A stretch of DNA of 38,651 nt from an uncultured Flavobacteriales bacterium (GTDB lineage Bacteria > Bacteroidota > Bacteroidia > Flavobacteriales_D > Crocinitomicaceae). This document shows positions 16,166-23,507 of this stretch, piece after piece. Under the pieces are notes generated by a model, which did not search any database, was not told where the DNA came from, and saw only the letters and a program-made list of their open reading frames with translations. The first letter of the stretch is position 1. Every line of letters begins with the position of its first letter. Location: contig CALJKJ010000035.1 in the NCBI GenBank assembly GCA_937973685.1, positions 1 to 38,651 on the forward strand, written 5' to 3'. The translations under genes were made by a program, and so were the position numbers.

Positions 16166-16807
16166 ATGCGTAAACTTGTTGGTATGAAATTAGGATTAAT
16201 CGTTCTTGTTTTGCTCGTGCAAACATGTGTTTTTGGTCAAACAAAAAATGACCGCTTGGTGCAATTATCTGGAGTTGTCATCTCTTCTGATAGCCTCCAA
16301 GAAATGCCTTACGCAGCAATTTATAACCGTTCAGTTAAGCGTGGAACGATTGCAGATATGTATGGTTTTTTCTCACTTGTAGTTCAACCAGGTGACACCT
16401 TGCTTTTTCGTTATGTAGGTCATAAACCGTCATCTTATATTGTGCCCGATACGTTGAAAGACGACCGTTATTCGATTATTCACATGATGGAACTTGATTC
16501 AGCAGCTTTTAACGAAGTGATTATTTATCCATGGCCTTCCAAAGAGGCATTTGCGCAAGCTTTTATTGAAATGAATCCGTATGATGATGCATTGTTGCGT
16601 GCTCAACGGCAATTGTCAGGTCAAAATTTAGCTGCTTTGGCATCAAAAGTTTCATCTGACGCCTCGATTTCCTATGGAAATGTGATGAACCAGCAAAACA
16701 CACGCTTGTATACCATGGGTCAATCACCTGTCAATAATTTGATGAATCCATTTGCTTGGGCTTCGTTCTTGCAAAAATGGCGTGCTGGTGAATTAAGACG
16801 ACAATAG
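16166..16807 (+). CDS. Exported CarboxypepD_reg-like domain protein
   Basis: The 213-residue product has a signal peptide (VLLVQTCVFGQ, cleavage near residue 24-26). It then has one CarboxypepD_reg-like/DUF4480-type beta-sandwich domain (LSGVVISSDSLQEMPYAAIY, ADMYGFFSLVVQPGDTLLF, RYVGHKPSSYIVP). This domain is common at the N-terminus of TonB-dependent receptors, but no receptor follows here. The C-terminal 80 residues are helical and polar with no recognised motif. An ATG at 16184 (MKLGL) is an alternative start. Its stop abuts the stop of the convergent photolyase gene. Confidence 0.72.
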   Translation: MRKLVGMKLGLIVLVLLVQTCVFGQTKNDRLVQLSGVVISSDSLQEMPYAAIYNRSVKRGTIADMYGFFSLVVQPGDTLLFRYVGHKPSSYIVPDTLKDDRYSIIHMMELDSAAFNEVIIYPWPSKEAFAQAFIEMNPYDDALLRAQRQLSGQNLAALASKVSSDASISYGNVMNQQNTRLYTMGQSPVNNLMNPFAWASFLQKWRAGELRRQ

Positions 16808-18109
16808 TTACGGTTTTAACGCTTCTTTGTAGCGCGCTAACACACGTTCTCTTGCCCATTTGTGCTCAACAATAGGTTGCGGATATGCAGCAGTGCCAAA
16901 TTCAGGAATCCATTTTTTGATATAAGTAAACTTTGGATCAAACTTTTCTTGTTGACTTGTTGGATTGAACACTCTGAAATAGGGTGCGGCATCACAGCCT
17001 GAACCTGCGGCCCATTGCCATCCTCCGATGTTACTAGCTAGTTCAAAATCGAGTAGTTTTTCCGCAAAATAACGTTCTCCCAAGCGCCAATCAAGCAATA
17101 AGTGTTTTGTTAAAAAACTCGCAACAACCATACGAACGCGGTTGTGCATGTGTCCAGTTTCATTCAATTCGCGCATTCCTGCATCTACCATTGGATAGCC
17201 TGTTTTTCCCACACACCAAGCTGCAAAATGATCCATGTTGTTTTCCCAAACAATACGATCATAATCCGAACGAAAAGAACGTTCAACTGAATGAGGGAAG
17301 TGAAAAATGATCATTTGATAAAAGTCACGCCAAATTAATTCGTTCAAGAATTTTTCATTTGTTTGCTGCGCTTTTAAAGCAAGTGATCGAATTGAAATTG
17401 TGCCAAAGCGTAAGTGAACACTGAGTTTTGACGTCCCATTAATAGCTGGAATATCTCGAGTTGCCTCGTAATTATTAATAATGGAAGTTATTGCCTCGCT
17501 CGCAGGGAAAGTTACTAGTTGTTCCGAATCAAATCCAAGTTCTTTTAACGAAACGAGTTTGCTTGGAGTTGTTGTTTGAACTAAATGCGCAGTCAATTCT
17601 TCAGAAGGATAACAGGTTATTGGGTGTTCAATAGCTCGTTCTTTCCATTTTCTAGAATAGGGAGTGAAAACAGTATAAGGTAAGCCGTCGTTTTTGAGCA
17701 CTTCATTTTTCTCAAAAATCACGTGGTCTTTTGTGCCAATGAATTCAATTGAAAGCTTTTGTAATTGGTCAAAAATAGATTTATCACGTGTTAGCGCATA
17801 TGGTTCGTAGTCCCTATTTGTGAAAACTGCACGGCAATTTAATTCCTTTGCAATTTGAGGGATGAGTTGAACTGGATCACCAACAAAAACTAGTAAATCT
17901 GAGCCGGAAACTTGGTATTGTTTTTTTATTATTTCAAGTTGTTGGTGAATAAAAAGCACACGTTGATCGGAAGGTTTCAGCTTACTTAATATCGTTTCAT
18001 CAAAAATGAAAATAGGTTGAACAGCAAATCCAGCTGACAATGCTTTGAACAAACCTGCATTATCGTTGATTCGTAAATCGCGACGGTGCCAAAAAATAGC
18101 CTTTTCCAT
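16808..18109 (-). CDS. phrB: Deoxyribodipyrimidine photolyase / cryptochrome family
   Basis: The protein repairs UV-induced pyrimidine dimers using blue light and FAD. The 433-residue product has the N-terminal antenna domain beginning FWHRRDLRINDN. It also has the complete C-terminal FAD domain: LNELIWRDFYQM, WCVGKTGYPMVDAGMREL, MHNRVRMVVASFLTKHLLLDWR and NIGGWQWAAGSGCDAAPYFR followed by FNP. This last block closely follows class I CPD photolyases. The substrate (CPD or 6-4) is inferred only. Which antenna pigment it binds cannot be told. It lies about 0.5 kb downstream of the carotenoid operon on the same strand. Confidence 0.92.
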   Translation of the reverse strand: MEKAIFWHRRDLRINDNAGLFKALSAGFAVQPIFIFDETILSKLKPSDQRVLFIHQQLEIIKKQYQVSGSDLLVFVGDPVQLIPQIAKELNCRAVFTNRDYEPYALTRDKSIFDQLQKLSIEFIGTKDHVIFEKNEVLKNDGLPYTVFTPYSRKWKERAIEHPITCYPSEELTAHLVQTTTPSKLVSLKELGFDSEQLVTFPASEAITSIINNYEATRDIPAINGTSKLSVHLRFGTISIRSLALKAQQTNEKFLNELIWRDFYQMIIFHFPHSVERSFRSDYDRIVWENNMDHFAAWCVGKTGYPMVDAGMRELNETGHMHNRVRMVVASFLTKHLLLDWRLGERYFAEKLLDFELASNIGGWQWAAGSGCDAAPYFRVFNPTSQQEKFDPKFTYIKKWIPEFGTAAYPQPIVEHKWARERVLARYKEALKP

Positions 18110-18180
18110 TTTTTTGAATTGATTGTTATGACGTTTTCATTGGAACGTTCTTTTGAGAAACAAAAAAAGAGAGGAATTGT

Positions 18181-18501
18181 TTATGAAAACAAATGAATTA
18201 CTCCTAATACAGTTACAACGAAGCCAATTAAAGTTCCAATCATTGTCATTCTTGTATTTTTCCGCAAGTAAATAAACGAACAGAAAAGGACGGAGAAAAC
18301 ACCGATGATAACGCACAAAATACTGATTAAGTTAAGACGGTTTTCGTAATCTTGTCGGAGTGCGATATTGAGTTCCGTAGCGGTATATTCAGCATTACTA
18401 ATCAAATCATTCAAAAATGGCACAACACCAAATTGATTATAACAAGCTAATAACAAGCCGATGATACTAATGACAAATCCCAAAGCTGATAATGTACGCA
18501 T
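18181..18501 (-). CDS. Small three-helix membrane protein
   Basis: The 106-residue product has three hydrophobic segments (about residues 5-22, 58-78 and 85-104) with a polar, acidic loop between the first and second. I do not recognise the family. It has its own near-consensus promoter with a leader of about 10 nt. It lies between the pterin synthase and photolyase genes on the same strand and may or may not be functionally linked to them. The 71 bp between it and the photolyase hold nothing notable. Confidence 0.65.
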   Translation of the reverse strand: MRTLSALGFVISIIGLLLACYNQFGVVPFLNDLISNAEYTATELNIALRQDYENRLNLISILCVIIGVFSVLFCSFIYLRKNTRMTMIGTLIGFVVTVLGVIHLFS

Positions 18502-18517
18502 ATCCTTAGTTGAACAA

Positions 18518-18549
18518 CAAAATTAAGAAAGTTTTGTAAGAAAATACAA
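18518..18549 (-). promoter_or_regulatory. Bacteroidetes-type promoter of the small membrane protein
   Basis: On the minus strand TTG (18549-18547) is followed after 21 nt by TAATTTTG (18525-18518), matching the TTG / TAnnTTTG pattern. It separates this gene from the carotenoid operon. Confidence 0.55.
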
Positions 18550-18567
18550 TGTTATAGACACACTAAT

Positions 18568-18972
18568 TTATTCACCACTGTATTCGACACCGTTTCTTGG
18601 GGTTTCCCATAAACGCAAGGTCAATTGTAAGGAAGCATCAATTTTGTCACGAAGCAATTCCCAACAAATACGAGCGATATTCTCGGCTGAAGGATTGACA
18701 CCTTCAAATTCAGGACAGTCTAAATTTAGATTTCGGTGATCAAAACGTTCAATGATTTCATCTCTGATTATATCACTCAAAAGTTTCATATCCATCACAT
18801 AACCAGTTTCAGGATCAATCGGACCTTCCAAATGTACTTCTAATTGATAATTATGGCCATGAAAATTATCGTTGTTGCATTTACCGAAAACTTGTTTGTT
18901 TTTTTCAATCGACCAAGCAGGATTGTTAAGTCGGTGCGCTGCATTAAAGTGTTCGATGCGTATTATTTTCAT
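18568..18972 (-). CDS. 6-pyruvoyl-tetrahydropterin / 6-carboxytetrahydropterin synthase family
   Basis: The 134-residue product has the zinc-binding histidines (FNAAHRL near the start and FHGHNY), the family cysteine in FGKCNN, and FDHRNLN. The arrangement FGKCNNDNFHGHNYQLEV, followed by GPIDPETGYVMDM, resembles PTPS of tetrahydrobiopterin synthesis more than short QueD proteins. The substrate is left open. The start at 18972 overlaps the idi stop (ATGA), a sign of translational coupling. It is the last gene of the carotenoid operon, suggesting a pterin product is wanted with the pigment or light response. Confidence 0.88.
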   Translation of the reverse strand: MKIIRIEHFNAAHRLNNPAWSIEKNKQVFGKCNNDNFHGHNYQLEVHLEGPIDPETGYVMDMKLLSDIIRDEIIERFDHRNLNLDCPEFEGVNPSAENIARICWELLRDKIDASLQLTLRLWETPRNGVEYSGE

Positions 18973-19493
18973 GATTGAAATGCTTGAATGAAATTTGAAG
19001 TGTGTTGTTTTAATATAATTTGCAGCCAAATAGTGTAGTTGTTCGGATTCTCGTTTACATCACAAATTAAATCAGGAATGGGCATCCATTTAATTGCGCT
19101 TGCCTCTTCGGGATTGGGGATGATTTCACCTTTAAATTCGCCGACTAACACATGATCAAGTTCGTGCTCTGATAACTCATTGTCCAAATCTGCTTGATAA
19201 ACAAAGAAAAATTTAGCGGCTAAATCCGTGGAAAATCCCATTTCTTCTTGCAACCTTCTTCGTCCTGCTACTAGTAGATCTTCGTTTGGTTTTGGATGCG
19301 AACAACACGTATTTGTCCATAATCCTCCGGAATGATATTTTGTTAATGCTCTTTTTTGAAGTAACACTTCACCTTGACCATTGTGGATGAAAATTGAAAA
19401 AGCACGGTGCAACAAATTTTGCTGGTGTGCCAAAAGTTTTTCGGCTGTACCAATTTGCTCGTCGTTTTCTGTGACTAGTACTACTTCTTCCAA
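18969..19493 (-). CDS. idi: Isopentenyl-diphosphate delta-isomerase, type I (Nudix)
   Basis: The enzyme interconverts IPP and DMAPP, feeding the C5 units used by carotenoid synthesis. The 174-residue product has the type I motifs: TNTCCSHP with the catalytic cysteine at C63/C64 and metal-binding H66, and the Nudix-like block AGRRRLQEEMGF. The open frame begins with TTG immediately after the crtB TAA, and no ATG occurs until the Nudix block. MEEVVLVTENDEQIGTAEKL from this TTG matches the family N-terminus well, so a TTG start is assigned. It shares its reading frame with crtB. Confidence 0.93.
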   Translation of the reverse strand: MEEVVLVTENDEQIGTAEKLLAHQQNLLHRAFSIFIHNGQGEVLLQKRALTKYHSGGLWTNTCCSHPKPNEDLLVAGRRRLQEEMGFSTDLAAKFFFVYQADLDNELSEHELDHVLVGEFKGEIIPNPEEASAIKWMPIPDLICDVNENPNNYTIWLQIILKQHTSNFIQAFQS

Positions 19494-20330
19494 TTATAGC
19501 AAGTTTAAATTGTGACGCAAATATGAGGTCAAAAACAAACGGTATTTTTTATTGTCTGGAATTCGAATACGTTCGTTTAAAATTGTTTCAGCTGGTGTGT
19601 TTTGTATTTTTTTGAATAACTTGTAGTAATAAATATATGCCATGTAAACACCAAATCGAGCGTCTTTCGGAAGTTGTTTGATCCCTAAATACCCTTCGTG
19701 GAAATCATGAGCGATTTCTTTTTCGATTTCTTTTTTTACCGTTGCATTGAATTGCGCTAAATCAACACCGGGGAAGTATGTACGACCCAATTCATGGAAA
19801 TCTGCACGTAAATCACGCAAGAAATTGATTTTTTGAAATGCAGCACCCAATTTCATTGCAGGAGCTTTCAATCGTTCGTATTCATTGTGGTCACCTCGAA
19901 CAAATATCTTCAAACACATCAATCCAACAACTTCAGCTGAACCTAGAATATACGTTTGATACTTGGAATGATCGTATGCTTGTTTGTCCAAATCCATTTC
20001 CATTGAATTTAAAAATGTTTGGATCAATTCAAGCGGAATTTGGTACTTATTTACTGCCCATTGAAAGCTATTCAAAATCGGATTCAATGAAATGCCTTTT
20101 TCTATCGCTTCGTATGTTTGACGTGTGAAATCAGCTAATAATTCCGATTTATTGAAATCATGAAAGCTATCTACTATTTCATCTGCAAAGCGAACAAAAC
20201 CATATACAGCGTAAATAGGTTTGTGTAAATCGTTTGCAAGGAAACTAATTCCTAAAGAGAATGAGGTACTGTATCGTTTTGTCGTCAAAGCACTCATTTC
20301 ATGGCTTACATTGTCAAAAAGTTGTTTCAT
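19494..20330 (-). CDS. crtB: Phytoene synthase
   Basis: The enzyme condenses two geranylgeranyl diphosphates head to head to phytoene. The 278-residue product has both Asp-rich Mg2+-diphosphate sites: DEIVD (D50-D54) and DLRAD (D173-D177) in NFLRDLRADFHELGR. It also has the N-terminal YSTSFSLG motif. Length is normal for bacterial CrtB. It lies 15 bp after crtI in the same reading frame and is directly followed by idi, so it belongs to the same transcript. Confidence 0.95.
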   Translation of the reverse strand: MKQLFDNVSHEMSALTTKRYSTSFSLGISFLANDLHKPIYAVYGFVRFADEIVDSFHDFNKSELLADFTRQTYEAIEKGISLNPILNSFQWAVNKYQIPLELIQTFLNSMEMDLDKQAYDHSKYQTYILGSAEVVGLMCLKIFVRGDHNEYERLKAPAMKLGAAFQKINFLRDLRADFHELGRTYFPGVDLAQFNATVKKEIEKEIAHDFHEGYLGIKQLPKDARFGVYMAYIYYYKLFKKIQNTPAETILNERIRIPDNKKYRLFLTSYLRHNLNLL

Positions 20331-20345
20331 AATAATGAGTGTTTG

Positions 20346-21821
20346 TTAATTCGCTTTCGCAATAGTTTTTAATAATTCACGCGCTACAATTTCTCCCGAT
20401 ACAATCGAAGGAGGTATTCCAGGACCAGGAACTGTCAATTGTCCTGTGTAGAATAAGTTTGCGATTTTTTTGTTTTTCATTTTCGGTTTAAAAATGGCCG
20501 TTTGTTTCAACGTATTTGCCAAACCATAAGCATTGCCTTTGAATGCATGATAATCTTTTTTGAAGTCATCAATACAATAACTTTTTTTGTAGATGATGTT
20601 TTCTTTGAACGAACAACCTGTGTGTTGTTCAATTCGGTCAACCATTTGATCGAAATATTTTTCACGCATTTCTTCCGAATCAGCTAAATCGGGAGCCAAA
20701 GGAATTAAGAAAAATAGGTTTTCATATCCTTCTGGTGCGACGGTATGATCAGTTTTCGATGGACAGCTGACATAAAAAAGCGGGTCAGAAGGCCATTGTG
20801 GATCGGTGTAAATTTCGTGCGCATGTGCAGCGAAAGGCTTGTCAAAAAACAAATTGTGGTGCAATAAGCCGCTTACTTTTTTATTGACCCCTACATAATA
20901 CAATAAAGATGAAGGCGCCATGGTGCGCGACTCCCAATATTTCTGATCGTAGTTTGCATTTCCTGCAAGTAATTTTTCTGTGTGGCGGTAATCAGCTCCT
21001 GAAACGATGTAATCTGCAGTTACTTTTCCTTCTGGAGTTGTAACATCAATGACCAATTTATCTGCGATAGTAAATTCACTTACTTCACTATTTGTATGAA
21101 AATGAACGCCTTGTTCTTTCGCAATTTGTTCGAAAGCTTTCACGAATTCAAACATTCCACCCATCGGGTACCATGTGCCAAGTTTCAGGTCAGCATAATT
21201 CATCAAAGAATACAATGCTGGTGTCTCTTGTGGTGTTGCTCCCAGAAATAAAATGGGAAATTCCAATAGCGAAAGTATTTTCGGGTGTTTGAAATGTTTT
21301 CTAATGAAAGAAGCAAATGATGAGAACAAGTGCATCTTAAACAGTCCACCCATGACACGTTTGTCAACAAATTCAAATACCGATAAGCTTGGTTTGTAAA
21401 CCAAATCTTGCATACCAACTTCGTATTTGTAAGCAGCATCTGCAAGAAATTTGCGCAAAGCAGTTGAAGAACCTGGTTCGTATTTGTCAAACCAAACTTC
21501 TAATTCCTCCATGGAAGCAGGAATATTGTCTTTTGACCCATCTTCCCAAACAATTTGATAAGAGGGGTCAAGTCGTTTTAGTTCGTAAAAGTCACTTGTT
21601 GTGTGACCAAATTTTTGGTAAAAGTTTTCAAAAACTTCAGGCATCCAGTACCAACTTGGACCCATGTCGAAAACAAAACCCTCAGGTGTCGTAAATTGAC
21701 GTGCACGACCACCAATGGTTTCATTCTTTTCTAAAATATGGACTTCATGACCTTCTTTAGCAAGAAATGATGCACATGTCAAACTGGATATACCAGAACC
21801 TAAGATTACTATTTTCTTCAT
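20346..21821 (-). CDS. crtI: Phytoene desaturase
   Basis: This is an FAD-dependent carotenoid desaturase. The 491-residue product starts with the Rossmann dinucleotide motif GSGISSLTCASFLAKEG followed by an Glu-containing strand and GGRA. It ends with the CrtI signature FYTGQLTVPGPGIPPSIVSG. With CrtB it should produce lycopene or another desaturated phytoene derivative. The number of desaturation steps cannot be read. No lycopene cyclase, hydroxylase or ketolase is in the window, so the final pigment depends on genes elsewhere. Its ATG directly follows the stop of the sigma gene. Confidence 0.95.
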   Translation of the reverse strand: MKKIVILGSGISSLTCASFLAKEGHEVHILEKNETIGGRARQFTTPEGFVFDMGPSWYWMPEVFENFYQKFGHTTSDFYELKRLDPSYQIVWEDGSKDNIPASMEELEVWFDKYEPGSSTALRKFLADAAYKYEVGMQDLVYKPSLSVFEFVDKRVMGGLFKMHLFSSFASFIRKHFKHPKILSLLEFPILFLGATPQETPALYSLMNYADLKLGTWYPMGGMFEFVKAFEQIAKEQGVHFHTNSEVSEFTIADKLVIDVTTPEGKVTADYIVSGADYRHTEKLLAGNANYDQKYWESRTMAPSSLLYYVGVNKKVSGLLHHNLFFDKPFAAHAHEIYTDPQWPSDPLFYVSCPSKTDHTVAPEGYENLFFLIPLAPDLADSEEMREKYFDQMVDRIEQHTGCSFKENIIYKKSYCIDDFKKDYHAFKGNAYGLANTLKQTAIFKPKMKNKKIANLFYTGQLTVPGPGIPPSIVSGEIVARELLKTIAKAN

Positions 21822-22334
21822 TTAATTGGAAAAATACGAATAATCAGGTAACAAATCCATTAATTTTTTGCGTGCTATGAAAATACGGCTTTTCACTGTT
21901 CCAATTGGAATATCTAATTGGTCGGCAATTTCCTTGTATTTGTACCCCTCGTGATGCATTTCAAAAGGTTTTTTGTATTCGTCAGATAATTTGTTGATTT
22001 GTTTGTTCAATTCGATACTTGTCATGTAATTGCTGGTTGTGCTTTCGCCAGTTGTTGCATTTGAAAGCATGAACAAGTCTTTTGAATTATCAAAAATCGT
22101 CCCGGATTTTACTTTTCTACGGTATTGATTGATGAAAATATTGCGCATGATAGTAAAAACCCATGCTTTGAAGTTCGTTTGAGGCGTGTAGTAATTCCGG
22201 TAATGAATTGCTTTCAGCATCGTTTCTTGTGTTAAATCTTTTGCATCTTCTTCATTCCTAGTAAAAGTCATAGCAAATGATTTCATGTAGCTTTCTAAGC
22301 CAATCAACGTATCATTAAATTCTAAAGTTGACAT
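21822..22334 (-). CDS. ECF-type RNA polymerase sigma factor
   Basis: The 170-residue product has sigma region 2 (DAKDLTQETMLKAIHYRN, then FKAWVFTIMRNIFINQYRRK) and region 4 (GYKYKEIADQLDIPIGTVKS with RIFIARKKL). There is no region 1 or 3, as expected for the extracytoplasmic-function group. It is the first gene of the carotenoid operon and its stop touches the crtI start. No anti-sigma gene adjoins it. By analogy with LitS and CarQ, it probably drives light-induced genes, including perhaps its own operon. That role is an inference from context. Confidence 0.92.
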   Translation of the reverse strand: MSTLEFNDTLIGLESYMKSFAMTFTRNEEDAKDLTQETMLKAIHYRNYYTPQTNFKAWVFTIMRNIFINQYRRKVKSGTIFDNSKDLFMLSNATTGESTTSNYMTSIELNKQINKLSDEYKKPFEMHHEGYKYKEIADQLDIPIGTVKSRIFIARKKLMDLLPDYSYFSN

Positions 22335-22347
22335 AAGATGTTATTTT

Positions 22348-22411
22348 TGTTTAATAAAAAATCAAAAAGATTAAACACTTTTTGTTCAACAAAGAAAATA
22401 AAAGATTAAAC
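22348..22411 (-). promoter_or_regulatory. Repeat-rich control region of the carotenoid operon
   Basis: Two identical copies of AAAAGATTAAAC (22365-22376 and 22400-22411, plus-strand sense) are spaced 35 bp start to start. An inverted partial copy, TGTTTAAT, lies at 22348-22355. They sit 30-80 bp before the sigma gene ATG. No TAnnTTTG element is found in this 157-bp gap, which fits a promoter needing an alternative sigma or activator. The MerR/B12 regulator upstream is the natural candidate ligand. The remainder of the gap is AT-rich without other structure beyond the palindrome ACAAAATTTTGT. Confidence 0.5.
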
Positions 22412-22491
22412 AAAAACAAAATTTTGTTGATAAAAAATTTGTTAAAAGAATAAATATTGGGTTAAAAAAAGTGTAATTAACTGAAAAACAG

Positions 22492-23358
22492 TTAGGAAAG
22501 AAATGTAATTAATTCCTCCATGTTGTGAAAAACAGTTGCTTTTTCAGGAATACTATCTTTGAATTGTAAGATTTGATAGCCTCCACACAAAATTTGCGCA
22601 TCCGTTTCGTCTGTTAAGCGTTTGAAATAATTCACGATATATTTCTCATCGACTGCTGTGAGCCAAGATGTTACAATTTTTTTAGGTTGAATGTATTGAA
22701 CGCACTCGATCAGTGAATCGTAAGGTAACGATTGACCAAGGTAAATGGTATAAACACCTTTTGAACGCAAGAAAAAGTGATACAATAAAATGGACAGTTC
22801 GTGCCACTCGTGTTCTGGAAGAAATAAGATTACTTTTTCTGCATTGCTTTCAGGTGTCGGAAGTAATTCTGTTTCGTATATTATTTTTTGTCGAATGAGA
22901 TTCGACATGAAATGTTCCTGTGAAGCATTGATGGTACCTGCAAGCCACATCACACCAATTCGTTCTAAAAAAGGAATCAAGTGAAATTGATAGGTAGCAA
23001 CCATGCCGTGTTTTTCAACTAACTCGTTTAAGGTATTACGAAATAGTTGCTCATTCATATCAATTAACGCAACAATAAATTGGTCAATAGAGGTGTTTTC
23101 AATGGCTGTATTTGTTAGTTCTGCTGCTTTCTCAATTATTTCACGTTGACTCATGTTGGCAATGTGAGATATTTTAACGCCGTTTTTATTCAATAAAGAA
23201 ATATTGAGTAGTAGTACTAACTCGGTATCTGAATAGGTTCTTATTTTCGTAGACGTTCTATCAGGTTGAAGGATACCATAACGTTTTTCCCAAATTCGAA
23301 TGGTATGGGCTTTTATTCCCGTTAAAATTTCTATGTCTTTAATTTTATATGTTGCCAT
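22492..23358 (-). CDS. MerR-type regulator with B12-binding domain (CarH/LitR-like)
   Basis: The 288-residue product has an N-terminal MerR winged helix (YKIKDIEILTGIKAHTIRIW, then EKRYGILQP). A helical domain and a Rossmann-type B12-binding domain follow. It keeps the W138-x9-E148-H149 motif that caps adenosylcobalamin in CarH. H186 sits where the lower axial cobalt ligand should be. The canonical last Gly of (D/E)xHxxG is Ser189 here. CarH/LitR proteins repress carotenoid genes in the dark and release DNA in light, which matches the neighbouring operon. The ATG at 23358 is preferred, with another at 23367. Confidence 0.88.
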   Translation of the reverse strand: MATYKIKDIEILTGIKAHTIRIWEKRYGILQPDRTSTKIRTYSDTELVLLLNISLLNKNGVKISHIANMSQREIIEKAAELTNTAIENTSIDQFIVALIDMNEQLFRNTLNELVEKHGMVATYQFHLIPFLERIGVMWLAGTINASQEHFMSNLIRQKIIYETELLPTPESNAEKVILFLPEHEWHELSILLYHFFLRSKGVYTIYLGQSLPYDSLIECVQYIQPKKIVTSWLTAVDEKYIVNYFKRLTDETDAQILCGGYQILQFKDSIPEKATVFHNMEELITFLS

Positions 23359-23425
23359 AATATTCATACAAACAATACAGTTTTTGATTTGTTCGTTTTT
23401 GCTGTGCTTTTTTTACAATTGGGCG

Positions 23426-23433
23426 CAAAAATA
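23426..23433 (-). promoter_or_regulatory. Candidate -7 element for the MerR regulator gene
   Basis: On the minus strand TATTTTTG fits TAnnTTTG, about 68 bp before the ATG. No matching -33 element is seen. Confidence 0.3.
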
Positions 23434-23455
23434 TAGACTTCAAGGATAAAAAAGT

Positions 23456-23463
23456 TATATTTG
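23456..23463 (+). promoter_or_regulatory. Candidate -7 element for the unknown lipoprotein gene
   Basis: TATATTTG fits TAnnTTTG and lies 44 bp before the ATG at 23508. It lies 22 bp from the opposing element of the MerR gene, so the two promoters share the same 140-bp gap. Confidence 0.4.
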
Positions 23464-23507
23464 TCTACGAATATTACTATTGAAACTAAGAGAATTTACT
23501 TGTTGTT

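Noticed and set aside
18110..18180. Search for the GTTTAAT motif before the photolyase gene
   Set aside because: No copy was found, so a direct regulatory link between the photolyase and the carotenoid regulator is not supported by sequence.
22416..22427. Palindrome ACAAAATTTTGT in the sigma promoter region
   Set aside because: Such AT-rich palindromes are expected by chance in this composition, and it is not repeated elsewhere in the gap.
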